DNA of 34,840 nt from Saprospiraceae bacterium (GTDB taxonomy: Bacteria; Bacteroidota; Bacteroidia; Chitinophagales; Saprospiraceae), in contig JAHDEL010000039.1 of assembly GCA_020628855.1 (NCBI GenBank), positions 1-34,840 of the forward strand, read 5' to 3'. A program made the translations under genes and the position numbers. Of the stretch, positions 24,288 through 31,600 are shown piece by piece; position 1 is the stretch's first letter; every line of letters starts with the position of its first letter. Under the pieces are notes generated by a model. It had not been told where the DNA came from, did no database searches, and saw only the letters and a program-made list of their open reading frames with translations.

Positions 24288-25866
24288 CTAGACGCAGAGA
24301 AACATCATCAACTCTCAAGATGTAGAAACCATTAGGCAAGTGACTAATGTCTAATTGCTCTCTATCATGATGAAATGATACGGGTTTCCCTTCAAGACTA
24401 TAGAGTTCTATTTCATGATAAGGTGCATCAGAACTTAGCGTGCAAAACCCAGATGTAGGGTTAGGGGAGAGTTGGATTTGTGAAGTGTGATTGTCGTCCT
24501 CAATTGATGTAGCTGCACCACATGTGCCTGGAAAATTATTATCAAGATAGATTGCTCTATCAGCGTACCATTCTTTGAGGTAATCTATTTCTTCCTGATA
24601 GGTTTCGCCAACAAAGTAATTCCAATTCACATATTCTCCGAGAATTGGCCATTTGATGAAGTTACGCTGCTGAGCTTCATCAAGATACTGTGCTGTTGAG
24701 TCTATCCATTGATGGATTGAGGATGTCGATAAGAGATCTTCTCTTAATGTTGTCCATCTACAATCTAGTGCATTACGATAGGCTGGATCTTCAAGAAGTC
24801 TTGTCCACCAATTAGGTGGTTCTACACTGAACCAACTGCAAACTTCAGCAAAGTTATATTGATAACCAGTAATCAAGTATGCATCACAATAATCAGCATT
24901 TCCATAAGAAAGATTAAAGTCCCACATTGGTCCGCAGGTGAGTTTGCCATCTTTGCTATCCTTGTCTTTATACATAAAACTACTGGAACGATAGCCATCA
25001 ACCGTTCTGCCCAGTTCTTGCATAATCATGAAATCAATAAAAGATTCTACATTAATATAAGGTTCGTAGCCATCTATTGGATCTTTAAAGTCTGGTCCAT
25101 ACAGCGCACTTTCGAAATCATCAACGTAAGTCGTAATATAATCACGTTGTTCTGGAGTGAGTTCCAGGTACTTGGGGTCATGGTAGAGAAATTCTAATTT
25201 GTCTTGATGCGTTGAAGACCAAGAAATGCTACTACTCCCTGTGGGTTTGTCTATCTTAATAATATAGCCGCCAGTTATTGAATCACCTGCATTGTCATCA
25301 TTATCAAGAGTTGCAATATCTATGCGGTCATTATCCCTTTTGATTTTTTCGATGAGTGTATAGAGTCCAAGGTATTCTCCATTGATAACTAGTTCGCAAT
25401 ACACATATCTTGGTGACCAATCATGCATTTGACCAAAGACCGAGTAAGTCAATTCATTTCTCAATAATGTCTTATCAGGATAAGCACCATATAATATCCA
25501 GTCATGCTCTTTAGGCAAGCCTAGAATGCTTGTATTTAGGTTGTTTCCAAGGGAGTCTCTTGTCTCGAAACTGTAACTTTTCTTCGGGTATTGCTGTGAG
25601 GTTGATCCTCTAATTTCGATACCTATATGGCCATCATAGTCATTATATGGATCAGTTATGTTATTTCGCTCGCCTTCAGTATTCCAAATGATACCCATGC
25701 GACAATTAATCTTTGGATCATCGAGAATCTCTTGATCGTTGGTGTTAATCACTATAATCGGAAGATTAGAGTCCGTGAAGTTAACTTGACCATAGTTAGA
25801 TTGGAGAAATACAAAGAAGAAGAGTCCAACAAAATAGATCGAATGCCTTTGTAAAGTGTGACTCAT
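24277..25866 (-). CDS. Secreted CotH-kinase-family protein with T9SS type A sorting domain
   Basis: A 529-residue exported protein. ATG 25866 is preferred to a GTG two codons upstream; the signal peptide ends near SNYGQ. The CotH domain covers about 30-440: IGIEIRGSTSQQYPKKSYSF, GLPKEHDWILYGAYPDKTLL, VINGEYLGLYTLIEKIKRD, GGYIIKIDKPTG, and GPMWDFNLSYGNADYCD near residue 320. The last 75 residues are a type A sorting domain (QLSPNPTSG... LPNGFYILRVDDVSLRLVKQ). It differs from the other CotH protein in this window in having the 'ST/SQQYPKKSY' subtype and no lamin-tail domain. Its 3' end overlaps hemW by 11 bases (convergent). Role unknown. Confidence 0.9.
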   Translation of the reverse strand: MSHTLQRHSIYFVGLFFFVFLQSNYGQVNFTDSNLPIIVINTNDQEILDDPKINCRMGIIWNTEGERNNITDPYNDYDGHIGIEIRGSTSQQYPKKSYSFETRDSLGNNLNTSILGLPKEHDWILYGAYPDKTLLRNELTYSVFGQMHDWSPRYVYCELVINGEYLGLYTLIEKIKRDNDRIDIATLDNDDNAGDSITGGYIIKIDKPTGSSSISWSSTHQDKLEFLYHDPKYLELTPEQRDYITTYVDDFESALYGPDFKDPIDGYEPYINVESFIDFMIMQELGRTVDGYRSSSFMYKDKDSKDGKLTCGPMWDFNLSYGNADYCDAYLITGYQYNFAEVCSWFSVEPPNWWTRLLEDPAYRNALDCRWTTLREDLLSTSSIHQWIDSTAQYLDEAQQRNFIKWPILGEYVNWNYFVGETYQEEIDYLKEWYADRAIYLDNNFPGTCGAATSIEDDNHTSQIQLSPNPTSGFCTLSSDAPYHEIELYSLEGKPVSFHHDREQLDISHLPNGFYILRVDDVSLRLVKQ

Positions 25867-26047
25867 ATCCACGAAATTAAGCGGTTTTTGATGTTAGAAA
25901 GGACAATTTGTCGAATATGTATTTCAAAAGACTTCTTCTAACACTTAGTCAAGATACTCGTGAGGATTTTATACTCGTTTTACAGTTCTAAAATTCTAAT
26001 ATTTGATTTGTAAACTAATCCTAAGTCTTGCTTTACAGTATAACAGC

Positions 26048-26431
26048 ATGCTTTTTGCTCCAGCTGTCCAACATGTTTCAGTAATACCAATAAGTAATTA
26101 TGTCCCTCGAAAGTCTGTACCAAAAACTATATTGGTAAGATGGAATAGAGTGTTTCGCCCAATTGTGATTTTTAAGAAGAAACTCTCATTTTGGCTCCTA
26201 CTAATGGCTGGAATAACTTTATCAGCTGGGTTGGTGATCTATCTCTTTACCATCTGGGATGCAGATCTCGATGGGTTGGGGTATTTTACTTTACGATTCT
26301 TTGCTGTTTTGTTTCTATCGGCTATCGTCCTAATAGGTATCCTCTTTCTGGCTTGTCCAATACTCTTATTTCTAAGAATTATCCAAGACATGAGATGGTC
26401 AAAACGATTTAGTCGTTGTACTAAATTCTAA
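26048..26431 (+). CDS. Small two-helix membrane protein of unknown function
   Basis: A 127-residue protein not recognised. ATG 26048 is preferred; a TTG 15 codons upstream keeps the frame open but adds nothing convincing. Residues about 1-45 are polar and basic (RKSVPKTILVRWNRVFRP). Two strong membrane segments follow: FWLLLMAGITLSAGLVIYLF (about 50-70) and FFAVLFLSAIVLIGILFLAC plus the next ten residues (about 82-112). The basic tail RWSKRFSRCTKF would lie in the cytoplasm. It is preceded by about 180 non-coding bases and converges on typA with a 41-base gap, so it is probably transcribed alone. Confidence 0.6.
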   Translation: MLFAPAVQHVSVIPISNYVPRKSVPKTILVRWNRVFRPIVIFKKKLSFWLLLMAGITLSAGLVIYLFTIWDADLDGLGYFTLRFFAVLFLSAIVLIGILFLACPILLFLRIIQDMRWSKRFSRCTKF

Positions 26432-26472
26432 GCTCTTAGAGAAGAGATTGCTAGAACAAGTCGAAGGCAGAG

Positions 26473-28269
26473 TTACTTACCCGCTCTTTTTCTTTCATGT
26501 TCTTTGAGTAAAATCTTTCTCAACCTCATGGAATCAGGAGTCACCTCAACATATTCATCAGCTTGTATATATTCAAGTGCTTCTTCAAGAGAGAATTTAA
26601 TGGCAGGTGCTAGTTTCATTTTTGCATCTGCCCCGGCAGATCTCATATTCGTCAGCTTCTTGGTTTTGGTGACATTGACCGTAATATCCATTGGCCTATT
26701 GTGCTCGCCAATTACCTGACCCTCATATATTTCCTCATTCGGATCAATGAAGAATTTACCACGGTCTTGCAAGTTGTTCAGAGAGTAAGGTATAGATTTA
26801 CCTTGTTCTAGGCTAATGAGAGAGCCATTTATTCTTCCTGGTATTTCGCCTTTATAAGGTTGATATTCTATATAACGATGTGCCATTATAGCTTGACCAG
26901 CTGTGGCAGTTAAGAGCATATTTCTTAAGCCAATAATTCCTCTCGATGGTATATGAAACTCAATAATTGTTCGATCCATTTTTTGCTGCATCGACAGCAT
27001 TTCACCTTTACGCTGAGTTACTGCTTCGATCGCTTTCCCTGACATTTCACTTGGTAAATCTATGGTTAGAAATTCTATTGGTTCACAACGTTTTCCATCG
27101 ATGTTCTTTAGTATTACCTGAGGCTGGCCAATCTGTAGTTCATAACCCTCTCTCCGCATTGTTTCTATAAGTACAGACAAATGCAAAACACCTCTTCCAA
27201 AAACTTTAAAAGTATCAGCTGTTTCACCTGATTCTACTCGTAAAGCTAGGTTTTTCTCGGTTTCTTTTTCGAGTCTCTCTTTAATATGCCTGGATGTAAC
27301 GAATTTTCCTTCTCTACCAAAGAAAGGCGAGTCATTAATTGAGAAAATCATGCTCATGGTTGGCTCATCTATCTTAATCGTAGCCAAGGCTTCAGGAGAT
27401 TCTGCATCTGCAACAGTATCACCAATTTCAAACCCCTCTAATCCCATGATTGCACAAATATCACCTGCTTGGACTTCTTGAACTTTTGTCTTTTCAAAAC
27501 CATCAAAAAGGAAGACCTCTTTAGTCTTAGCTTTTACCTTTTCGCCATCTCTTTTTACGAGTGTTACTTGTTGATTTGGTTTGAGCGTGCCTCGCGTGAG
27601 TTTTCCAATCGCAATTCTTCCAATAAATGAAGAATAATCTAGAGACGTAATCAAGAGTTGAGTATTGCCATCTTGCACTTGAGGATCTGGAACATGCTCT
27701 AGAATGGTATCCATTAAAAAAGCAATATCCTGAGTGGGTGTTTTATAGTCTTCGCCCATCCATCCAAATTTTGCAGAACCATACACCACTGGAAAATCAA
27801 GCTGCTCTTCAGAGGCATCTAGACTAAACATCAGATCAAAGACTTTCTCGACAGCTTCATCAGGAGTACAGTTTTCCTTATCAACTTTATTGACGACAAC
27901 GATTGGCTTCAACTTGAGCTCTATTGCTTTTTGCAAAACGAATCTTGTCTGCGGCATTGGTCCTTCAAAGGCATCCACAAGAAGAAGAACACCATCCGCC
28001 ATATTGAGTACTCTCTCCACTTCTCCACCAAAGTCAGCGTGACCCGGCGTGTCAATGATATTAATCTTAGTGCCTTTGTAGGTCACTGAGACATTTTTGG
28101 CAAGTATCGTTATTCCTCTTTCTCTTTCTAAATCGTTATTATCAAGAATTAACTCACCTGGAGTTTCATGATCAGAGAAGAGTTCTCCAGCAAGGAGCAT
28201 CTTGTCCACAAGCGTAGTCTTTCCATGATCTACGTGAGCTATTATGGCAATATTCTTTACCTTCTTCAT
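26473..28269 (-). CDS. typA: Ribosome-associated translational GTPase TypA/BipA
   Basis: A 598-residue translational GTPase, full length for the family. Domain I has G1 AHVDHGKTTLVDKML, switch I region DNNDLERERGITI, G3 DTPGHADFGGEVERV and G4 NKVDK. Domain II (IGRIAIGKLTRGTLKPNQQV), domains III and V, and the TypA-specific C-terminus (PSRGIIGLRNMLLTATAG, EIPGRINGSLISLEQGKSIPYSLN) follow in order. TypA acts in ribosome assembly and translation under stress and cold. ATG 28269, with a TACATTTG -7 element about 26 bases upstream, so it is likely a monocistronic unit. Confidence 0.98.
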   Translation of the reverse strand: MKKVKNIAIIAHVDHGKTTLVDKMLLAGELFSDHETPGELILDNNDLERERGITILAKNVSVTYKGTKINIIDTPGHADFGGEVERVLNMADGVLLLVDAFEGPMPQTRFVLQKAIELKLKPIVVVNKVDKENCTPDEAVEKVFDLMFSLDASEEQLDFPVVYGSAKFGWMGEDYKTPTQDIAFLMDTILEHVPDPQVQDGNTQLLITSLDYSSFIGRIAIGKLTRGTLKPNQQVTLVKRDGEKVKAKTKEVFLFDGFEKTKVQEVQAGDICAIMGLEGFEIGDTVADAESPEALATIKIDEPTMSMIFSINDSPFFGREGKFVTSRHIKERLEKETEKNLALRVESGETADTFKVFGRGVLHLSVLIETMRREGYELQIGQPQVILKNIDGKRCEPIEFLTIDLPSEMSGKAIEAVTQRKGEMLSMQQKMDRTIIEFHIPSRGIIGLRNMLLTATAGQAIMAHRYIEYQPYKGEIPGRINGSLISLEQGKSIPYSLNNLQDRGKFFIDPNEEIYEGQVIGEHNRPMDITVNVTKTKKLTNMRSAGADAKMKLAPAIKFSLEEALEYIQADEYVEVTPDSMRLRKILLKEHERKRAGK

Positions 28270-28294
28270 GGGTGTATTCGTTTGAAAATCGCCG

Positions 28295-28302
28295 CAAATG
28301 TA
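28295..28302 (-). promoter_or_regulatory. Putative -7 element for typA
   Basis: The minus strand reads TACATTTG followed by C, matching TAnnTTTG, and would give a leader of about 20 bases. No -33 TTTG is evident in the expected region. Confidence 0.42.
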
Positions 28303-28354
28303 GAACTATATACCAGATATCACTGCTATATATAAGAAAAATGCCTAAGATGTA

Positions 28355-29608
28355 TTACAATTGGTTGTCATCGTCCATGACCTTGATCATGACAACTTCG
28401 ATTTTCGTGTCGGACATTTCTTCAATAGCATAGATATTTTGCTCATGCAAAATCTCTTCACCAACCTCGGGAATACTTCCTGTGTGTGTGACCAGGAAAC
28501 CTGAGAGCGTTTGATATTCTCCTTCTGGTATCTTTAATATTGGGTAAGTTTCATTGAGATAATCTATTTCCAATCTACCAGAAAACCTGAAGAACTTCTC
28601 ATCGATTTTCTCATCAATGTAATCTTCAGCATCGTGCTCGTCTTCGATTTCACCGAAGATTTCTTCTAGAATATCCTCAAGTGTAATCAATCCAGCAATG
28701 CTTCCAAATTCGTCCACAACTGCTGCAATATTCGTCCGTTGCTTGATGAAATTGTGCAGGAGATCATTGAGGTTCATAGCTTCAGGAACAAAAGGTAGAT
28801 CGTAAACTATGTTCTTAATGGTCTTTGGATTGTCAAGTAATTGTTGATGATGGATATAACCAATAATCTCCTCTATGTCGTTATCCACCACTACGATTCT
28901 AGAGTGTTTGCTTTCTTGAAAAAGCTTGATTAATTCAATCAGAGAATCATGGATGTCATAATGGACTATTTCTGTTCTGGGAATCATGCAATCTCTCACT
29001 TTGATATCCTTTAGACTCAGGGCATTATTTAGTATTTCTTTATCAATGTCATCATCTTCCTCACCAATGTTTTCATCAAGATAGTCTTCTAAGTCCACAC
29101 TACTTAATCTATAGTCAGACTTGGTTGCTGGTAGTCTCAGCAAGCGCAATAACCCATTCGTAAATAGATTCATAAACCATGTTGGACCTGCAAGAAGCCA
29201 CCTGAAGAGAACAAGCGGAAATGCAAAGGAATTGAGTGCTTGATTAGAGTACAAGCTGCAGAAAGTCTTAGGAATAAACTCACCGAAGATGAGGACTACT
29301 AGTGTGATAAGCAAGGTGAAAATGAAGAGCGAGAGAAGTGCATTGGCAGCTAGAGCTGGAAATAGTGACTCTAGGAGCTTGGTCATAAGAAATGTGAAGG
29401 CAACTAAAGCAATATTGTTACCTATAAGCATCGTGCTCAGAAAATGCTGCGGCTTATCATAGAATGAGTTAATAATCGCACTCTTTCTTGAACCTTCCTC
29501 TTTTTGCATTGCAATCCCAAGCTTATTAGCTGAGACATATGCTATTTCAGAGCCACTAAAGAAGGCTGACAAGAGTAAAAAGATAAAGATGCTAAGACCA
29601 AGTAACAT
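28355..29608 (-). CDS. CNNM/CBS/CorC_HlyC-domain membrane protein (hemolysin-family, GldE-like)
   Basis: A 417-residue inner-membrane protein. The DUF21/CNNM transmembrane domain (about 1-180) begins LLSAFFSGSEIAYVSANKL, has STMLIGNNIALVAFTFLMT and GEFIPKTFCSLYSNQALNSF. A CBS pair (about 200-325) has VRDCMIPRTEIVHYDI, HSRIVVVDNDIEEIIGYIH and VVDEFGSIAGLITLEDILEE (the family hallmark). The last 80 residues are a CorC_HlyC domain (FSGRLEIDYLNETYPILKIP, TLSGFLVTHTGSIPEVGEEI). Family members are linked to Mg2+ or Co2+ transport; in Flavobacterium the same domain set is found in GldE beside GldD. No gldD-like gene is next to it here, so I give no symbol. ATG 29608, 26 bases after the beta-helix stop. 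Confidence 0.93.
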   Translation of the reverse strand: MLLGLSIFIFLLLSAFFSGSEIAYVSANKLGIAMQKEEGSRKSAIINSFYDKPQHFLSTMLIGNNIALVAFTFLMTKLLESLFPALAANALLSLFIFTLLITLVVLIFGEFIPKTFCSLYSNQALNSFAFPLVLFRWLLAGPTWFMNLFTNGLLRLLRLPATKSDYRLSSVDLEDYLDENIGEEDDDIDKEILNNALSLKDIKVRDCMIPRTEIVHYDIHDSLIELIKLFQESKHSRIVVVDNDIEEIIGYIHHQQLLDNPKTIKNIVYDLPFVPEAMNLNDLLHNFIKQRTNIAAVVDEFGSIAGLITLEDILEEIFGEIEDEHDAEDYIDEKIDEKFFRFSGRLEIDYLNETYPILKIPEGEYQTLSGFLVTHTGSIPEVGEEILHEQNIYAIEEMSDTKIEVVMIKVMDDDNQL

Positions 29609-29612
29609 GATG

Positions 29613-29620
29613 CAAAGGTA
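29613..29620 (-). promoter_or_regulatory. Putative -7 element for the CNNM/CBS gene
   Basis: The minus strand reads TACCTTTG followed by CATC and the ATG at 29608. The match to TAnnTTTG is good, but a start point at the usual distance would fall on or beside the start codon, giving a leaderless message. Read-through from the beta-helix gene is an alternative. Confidence 0.33.
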
Positions 29621-29634
29621 GTGAGATTCTCTGG

Positions 29635-30708
29635 CTAGTTACCCAGAGTGTCTTGATTGAACATAACATACATGGAATAATCAAGTAATAGGTTTCTATT
29701 GGCTTTTCTAAAGTATGTTCTCCTTTTTTTATTGTCGGACCAATTCTTCGATAATTGCGGGTAGTGAATTGCTTTTGGATGATTGCAGCTTAGCGAAATA
29801 AGGTTATGATAGAAATCATCTGATGGTATATCAATCACCATTCCGTAACCTTGACCTCGTCCACCAATCTCAATGACATAATTAAGAATTGAATTATATA
29901 CAGTCTTTTCTGCATTCTGAGAATCTCGAAATACTAAGCTATTAGCATTCAGGCTATGATGGTGGTGGATATTCATGATCTTATTTTCTTGACTACCTTC
30001 TAACAAAAAGGCTGTCCCTCCCTGTTGACCAACTCTATTGAATACAATATTATGAATTGTACATGCATTGGAATTGTAAACGTGTATGCCTATGCTAGTT
30101 TGTTGAATAACAAGATCGGAGAGAGTATGAAAATAATTGGTAGATTGAGAAGCATAGCGATTAGTTGGCTCGTGTTGGTTATTATAGAGAAAAATACCTG
30201 TAAGACTATGTTTTGTTGGTTTAGTGTCACTCTTAGGTTGCGGGCCAGCAAGGGTAACGTTGCTTACTTTGCAGTATTTTATGGCACCTTTAGTTCGATT
30301 GTCAGGGTGCCCGATCTTTATGATACCTTCTGTTAGGTTATTACAATTTGTCTTGATCTCATTACTTACACTTCCAACTATTGAAGCATATTCACCACAG
30401 AGATTGAATAATGGTGCAGTGTTAGGTTTGCCTTTTATGAAGCAAGTATTGCGAACGACTGAAGCTCCTGGTTCGAGAACAAGTTGATCTCGTTTTTTGA
30501 GTGTGACGGTACCATTTATTGTCCATTCACCTTCTCCAAGAATGATTTGTTTACTTTGATCTTTTTGAGGTGCACAATTATCATTCATGAATAGACAATT
30601 GAGCTCTTCGGTGACATCAATGTTTTTGCCTGGATAATCAGGTCTGAGTATTGATTGTGCCTGCGTTGTACTTGATGCAAAAAACAGAAGAAATAACAGT
30701 ATTCTCAT
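29635..30708 (-). CDS. Secreted right-handed beta-helix protein
   Basis: A 357-residue exported protein (signal peptide residues 1-18, TTQAQ). The start resembles pectate-lyase-type proteins: DYPGKNIDVTEELN, QIILGEGEWTINGTVTLKKR, QLVLEPGASVVRN. Short repeated coils follow: GIIKIGHPDNRTKGAIKYCK, VSNVTLAG, LTGIFLYNNQ, LSDLVIQQTSIGIHVYNSNA, CTIHNIVFNRVGQQGGTAFL, NKIMNIHHHHSLNANSLVF. These are the stacked rungs of a parallel beta-helix. There is no T9SS sorting domain, so it probably remains periplasmic or is released otherwise. Carbohydrate binding or cleavage is plausible by family; no catalytic residues can be assigned. The tail is very basic (NKKRRTYFRKANRN). Confidence 0.72.
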   Translation of the reverse strand: MRILLFLLFFASSTTQAQSILRPDYPGKNIDVTEELNCLFMNDNCAPQKDQSKQIILGEGEWTINGTVTLKKRDQLVLEPGASVVRNTCFIKGKPNTAPLFNLCGEYASIVGSVSNEIKTNCNNLTEGIIKIGHPDNRTKGAIKYCKVSNVTLAGPQPKSDTKPTKHSLTGIFLYNNQHEPTNRYASQSTNYFHTLSDLVIQQTSIGIHVYNSNACTIHNIVFNRVGQQGGTAFLLEGSQENKIMNIHHHHSLNANSLVFRDSQNAEKTVYNSILNYVIEIGGRGQGYGMVIDIPSDDFYHNLISLSCNHPKAIHYPQLSKNWSDNKKRRTYFRKANRNLLLDYSMYVMFNQDTLGN

Positions 30709-30729
30709 AGTAATGAATAAAAATCAATT

Positions 30730-30737
30730 CAAAGCTA
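30730..30737 (-). promoter_or_regulatory. Putative -7 element for the beta-helix gene
   Basis: The minus strand reads TAGCTTTG, matching TAnnTTTG, 21 bases before the ATG at 30708. The only TTTG further upstream (30753-30756) is spaced 15 bases, shorter than usual. Confidence 0.3.
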
Positions 30738-30871
30738 AGAGAAAAGGCATTGCAAAAAGTAAAGTGTGAAGCGATGTCGATTAATATTCTAGGAGTTAAA
30801 TCTAATTAGTGGTCATCTCTACAAGATATACATGACAACCTTATCATTGGAAGTAATATAAACCTAACATG

Positions 30872-30907
30872 AAAAAACCCTTGCAAATCAAATGACTTAC
30901 AAGGGTT
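30872..30907 (-). terminator. Rho-independent terminator after tRNA-Phe
   Basis: The minus strand has an 8-bp stem AACCCTTG/CAAGGGTT extended after one mismatch by AAGTC/GATTT pairs, followed by a short T-run. It starts only a few bases past the tRNA 3' end, so the primary transcript holds this one tRNA. Confidence 0.85.
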
Positions 30908-30909
30908 AG

Positions 30910-30982
30910 TGGTACCTCCAGGAATCGAACCAGGGACACATGGATTTTCAGTCCATTGCTCTACCAACTGAGCTAAGGTACC
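30910..30982 (-). tRNA. tRNA-Phe (GAA)
   Basis: On the minus strand: acceptor GGTACCT/AGGTACC, D arm GCTC/GAGC, anticodon stem TGGAC region with loop CTGAAAA, anticodon GAA, and T arm CCTGG/TTCGATT/CCAGG-type pairing. The discriminator base is A; CCA is not encoded. Confidence 0.96.
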
Positions 30983-31035
30983 GTTACTTTTAAGTTGGTT
31001 TCCTGAGGAACTTCTTCCTCTACTTAAAGCGGATG

Positions 31036-31066
31036 CAAATTTAAGCGGATTTTTTATTACTCCAAA
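31036..31066 (-). promoter_or_regulatory. Promoter of tRNA-Phe with both -33 and -7 boxes
   Basis: The minus strand shows TTTG (31063-31066), 19 bases, then TAAATTTG followed by C (31036-31043). This matches the Bacteroidota housekeeping promoter (TTTG-N19-TAnnTTTG) in both boxes and in spacing. The start would be about 47 bases before the mature tRNA. Confidence 0.6.
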
Positions 31067-31103
31067 CTAATTGCCAGTAGTTTTATCACCTCATCGAAAT
31101 GCT

Positions 31104-31580
31104 ATGGAAAGATTCATTGATTATTACACTGGACCTCAAGGTATCTGGGCCATTGAAGCCAATGATGAAGGTATTACAAAGATTCGATTAGAAGAGGTAT
31201 GTTCTGAACAAACAAGAGAAAACCAATTTACCAAGCAGTGCATTGAGCAATTAGATGCTTATTGGAATGCTGGTCTGCGGCAGTTTGACATCCCTTTGTC
31301 TCCAGCAGGAACACCCTTCCAGCAATCAGTGTGGAACTCTCTAAAAACAATTCCATATGGCCACACATGGACTTATAAACAACTAGCTCAAAGCATTGGT
31401 AACCTGAAAGCAATCAGAGCAGTTGGAGCTGCAAATGGTAAGAACCCAATTCCAATCATCATTCCTTGCCACCGAGTTATTGCTTCGAATGGTCGGCTAC
31501 AAGGCTATGCTTTAGGTTTGGAACTTAAAAGACAATTATTGGATTTAGAATTGCGTAATACTAATGCATTACTATTCTAA
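31104..31580 (+). CDS. ogt: Methylated-DNA-protein-cysteine S-methyltransferase (O6-alkylguanine repair)
   Basis: A 158-residue suicide repair protein that moves alkyl groups from O6-alkylguanine in DNA to its own cysteine. The N-terminal half is the variable domain. The conserved C-terminal domain starts with GTPFQQSVWNSLKTIPYGHT, then TYKQLAQSIGN, AIRAVGAANGKNPIPIIIPC with the acceptor Cys122 in PCHRV, and GRLQGYALGLELKRQLLDLE. ATG 31104 is chosen over an upstream TTG because it gives the usual length. It diverges from tRNA-Phe and is followed after 20 bases by a large outer-membrane gene, so the two may be co-transcribed. The symbol reflects the Ogt/AdaB-like short form. Confidence 0.95.
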   Translation: MERFIDYYTGPQGIWAIEANDEGITKIRLEEVCSEQTRENQFTKQCIEQLDAYWNAGLRQFDIPLSPAGTPFQQSVWNSLKTIPYGHTWTYKQLAQSIGNLKAIRAVGAANGKNPIPIIIPCHRVIASNGRLQGYALGLELKRQLLDLELRNTNALLF

Positions 31581-31600
31581 TAATCTTAAAGCCCCAAGCT

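Noticed and set aside
24859-25197. 112-codon open frame on the plus strand
   Set aside because: Antisense to the second CotH gene, Ile-rich translation without motif; a shadow frame.
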